NCBI GenBank assembly: GCA_018396655.1
Contig: JAGTQF010000006.1
Span: 1 to 54,503 of the forward strand
Origin: Candidatus Bathyarchaeota archaeon
GTDB taxonomy: Archaea; Thermoproteota; Bathyarchaeia; Bathyarchaeales; DTEX01
Reading direction: 5' to 3'
Length of the DNA: 54,503 nt
The notes below the pieces were generated by a model. The model saw nothing but the letters and a program-made list of their open reading frames with translations. It had not been told where the DNA came from and did not search any database. Position numbers and translations under genes: made by a program. The first letter of the stretch is position 1, and every line of letters begins with the position of its first letter. This document shows, one piece after another, positions 53,750 through 54,503 of this stretch.

Positions 53750-54503
53750 CTAAACCTTATTCATGGAGCGGGTTCTCAAAGCCCTATAAATGAGGAACGC
53801 CGCAAAGGATAAAAATGCTATAACAGCCGCGATAACAATCCACATCTCAAGTCCAATGCCCTCCTTAGGGGTTGGTGTAGTGGGCGTTTCAATCTGCTGC
53901 TCCACTATGCTGACCTGCATCTCCCTAATCATGAGCTCATCGAAAACATTATAGTATTCTATCCTTAATATGCCAGTCTCATCATGGCTTGGAACCTCAA
54001 CCTTAAAGATGGCTTCATCACCCGGAGCAATATCACCAACAAGCGCCGAACCAATCGTCCCACCAACCTGGAATACCGCCCTAACCCTATAGGCTGTAGC
54101 CGAGCCATAGTTCACTATAACCCCTGAAACTGTTGAGGAGCCCCTTCTTGTTGCGCTGACATCCTTCACAAGAAGGTCTATGAAGGGCTCAACAACAACT
54201 GTTAGGGTATTATTAAAGCTCTTGAGTGAGCCGCTGGCATCCCTATAAATCATGGATATCATTAGTGGAGCCGGACCGTAAGTTATAATGGTTGTGCCAC
54301 CAATCTGCGACATGAAGCCCATTGGATTATATGCTAAAGTGACTGGAACCCTAATGGTTACTCCAGCACCAATCATATTAATATATGTGACTGAGGGAGA
54401 AGCTATTAAGATTGGCATACCCTGATATGGCGAAATAATTAGGTAAACATCATATAGCGGTGAGCTCCCAACATTCTTTATTGCCAGAGAAATATTTGTG
54501 AAC
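53750..54503 (-). CDS. Extracytoplasmic COG1361-like protein with C-terminal anchor (5' end outside window)
   Basis: Open frame to the window edge. The upstream codons read NISLAIKNVGSSPLYDVYLI, continuing into repeated beta-rich domains with VSGVIVNYGSATAYRV, the CARDB/COG1361 style of archaeal surface proteins. A Thr/Pro linker (ETPTTPTPKEG) precedes a single membrane helix (MWIVIAAVIAFLSFAAFLI) and a basic tail. Next to the MacB-type permease it is likely a surface component of that transporter. At least 250 residues remain in the window. Confidence 0.8.
   Translation of the reverse strand, partial: FTNISLAIKNVGSSPLYDVYLIISPYQGMPILIASPSVTYINMIGAGVTIRVPVTLAYNPMGFMSQIGGTTIITYGPAPLMISMIYRDASGSLKSFNNTLTVVVEPFIDLLVKDVSATRRGSSTVSGVIVNYGSATAYRVRAVFQVGGTIGSALVGDIAPGDEAIFKVEVPSHDETGILRIEYYNVFDELMIREMQVSIVEQQIETPTTPTPKEGIGLEMWIVIAAVIAFLSFAAFLIYRALRTRSMNKV

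Overview
The window is archaeal. It encodes Hel308, MCM, GINS, RadB, aEF-2, CDP-archaeol synthase, the ribosomal proteins L14e, L35Ae and L41e, Cbf5, a Clp1-type RNA kinase, TrmB-type regulators and an F420-dependent methylene-tetrahydromethanopterin dehydrogenase. Several genes have GGAGG-type ribosome sites and AT-rich TATA boxes. Two RNA-splicing features, a bulge-helix-bulge (BHB) intron inside cbf5 and a tRNA-Ser with three introns, point to the Thermoproteota (TACK) side of the archaea. The C1 enzymes (Mtd beside MetF/MetV) and RadB would fit a Bathyarchaeia-like lineage, but the lineage is an inference.

Layout. 1-860: the 3' end of a hel308 copy, a five-repeat CRISPR array and its leader, then a Vps62-like membrane protein. 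2.5-5.3 kb: the TldD/TldE protease pair. 5.4-13.4 kb: a nine-gene histidine operon (hisG-D-C-HAD-B-H-A-F-I) preceded by a structured leader. 13.4-19 kb: a CE15-like esterase, a tRNA thiolase, a TrmB regulator, two paralogous small winged-helix proteins, an ornithine cyclodeaminase-family enzyme and L35Ae. 19.0-24.2 kb: a second CRISPR leader with only one repeat, then the replication block hel308-mcm-gins. 24.3-29.3 kb: small unknown genes, a polyferredoxin, an SPL-like radical SAM protein, an aEF-2 lacking the diphthamide histidine, and a 25-residue L41e gene. 29.4-32.4 kb: DUF89 phosphatase, Dph6-like ligase, a glutamine-amidotransferase-like protein without its cysteine, and TatD. 32.5-37.4 kb: NfnAB-like flavoenzymes, MetF/MetV and Mtd (redox and C1 metabolism). 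37.4-41.5 kb: L14e, intron-containing cbf5, the three-intron tRNA-Ser(GGA), a decayed ABC transporter, an HPr-kinase-like protein and tRNA-Thr(UGU). 41.5-54.5 kb: sugar kinase, HAD, CarS, RadB, an RNase H-fold protein with a Clp1 kinase, endonuclease III, GcvH with an NADH-oxidase-like flavoprotein, RpiB, and two ABC export modules, the last gene running off the window end.

Most notable points. (1) Two copies of the same hel308-end/CRISPR-repeat/leader unit lie in inverted orientation 19 kb apart, one with four spacers and one with none; no cas gene is visible. (2) cbf5 looks frameshifted but is restored exactly by removing a 38-nt BHB intron that splits the catalytic Asp codon. (3) A tRNA-Ser(GGA) can be rebuilt only by removing three introns (25, 26 and 16 nt). 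(4) An aEF-2 with Gln in place of the diphthamide His sits close to a dph6-like gene that overlaps a cysteine-less amidotransferase. (5) The his operon leader has mutually exclusive pairings that could act as a switch.
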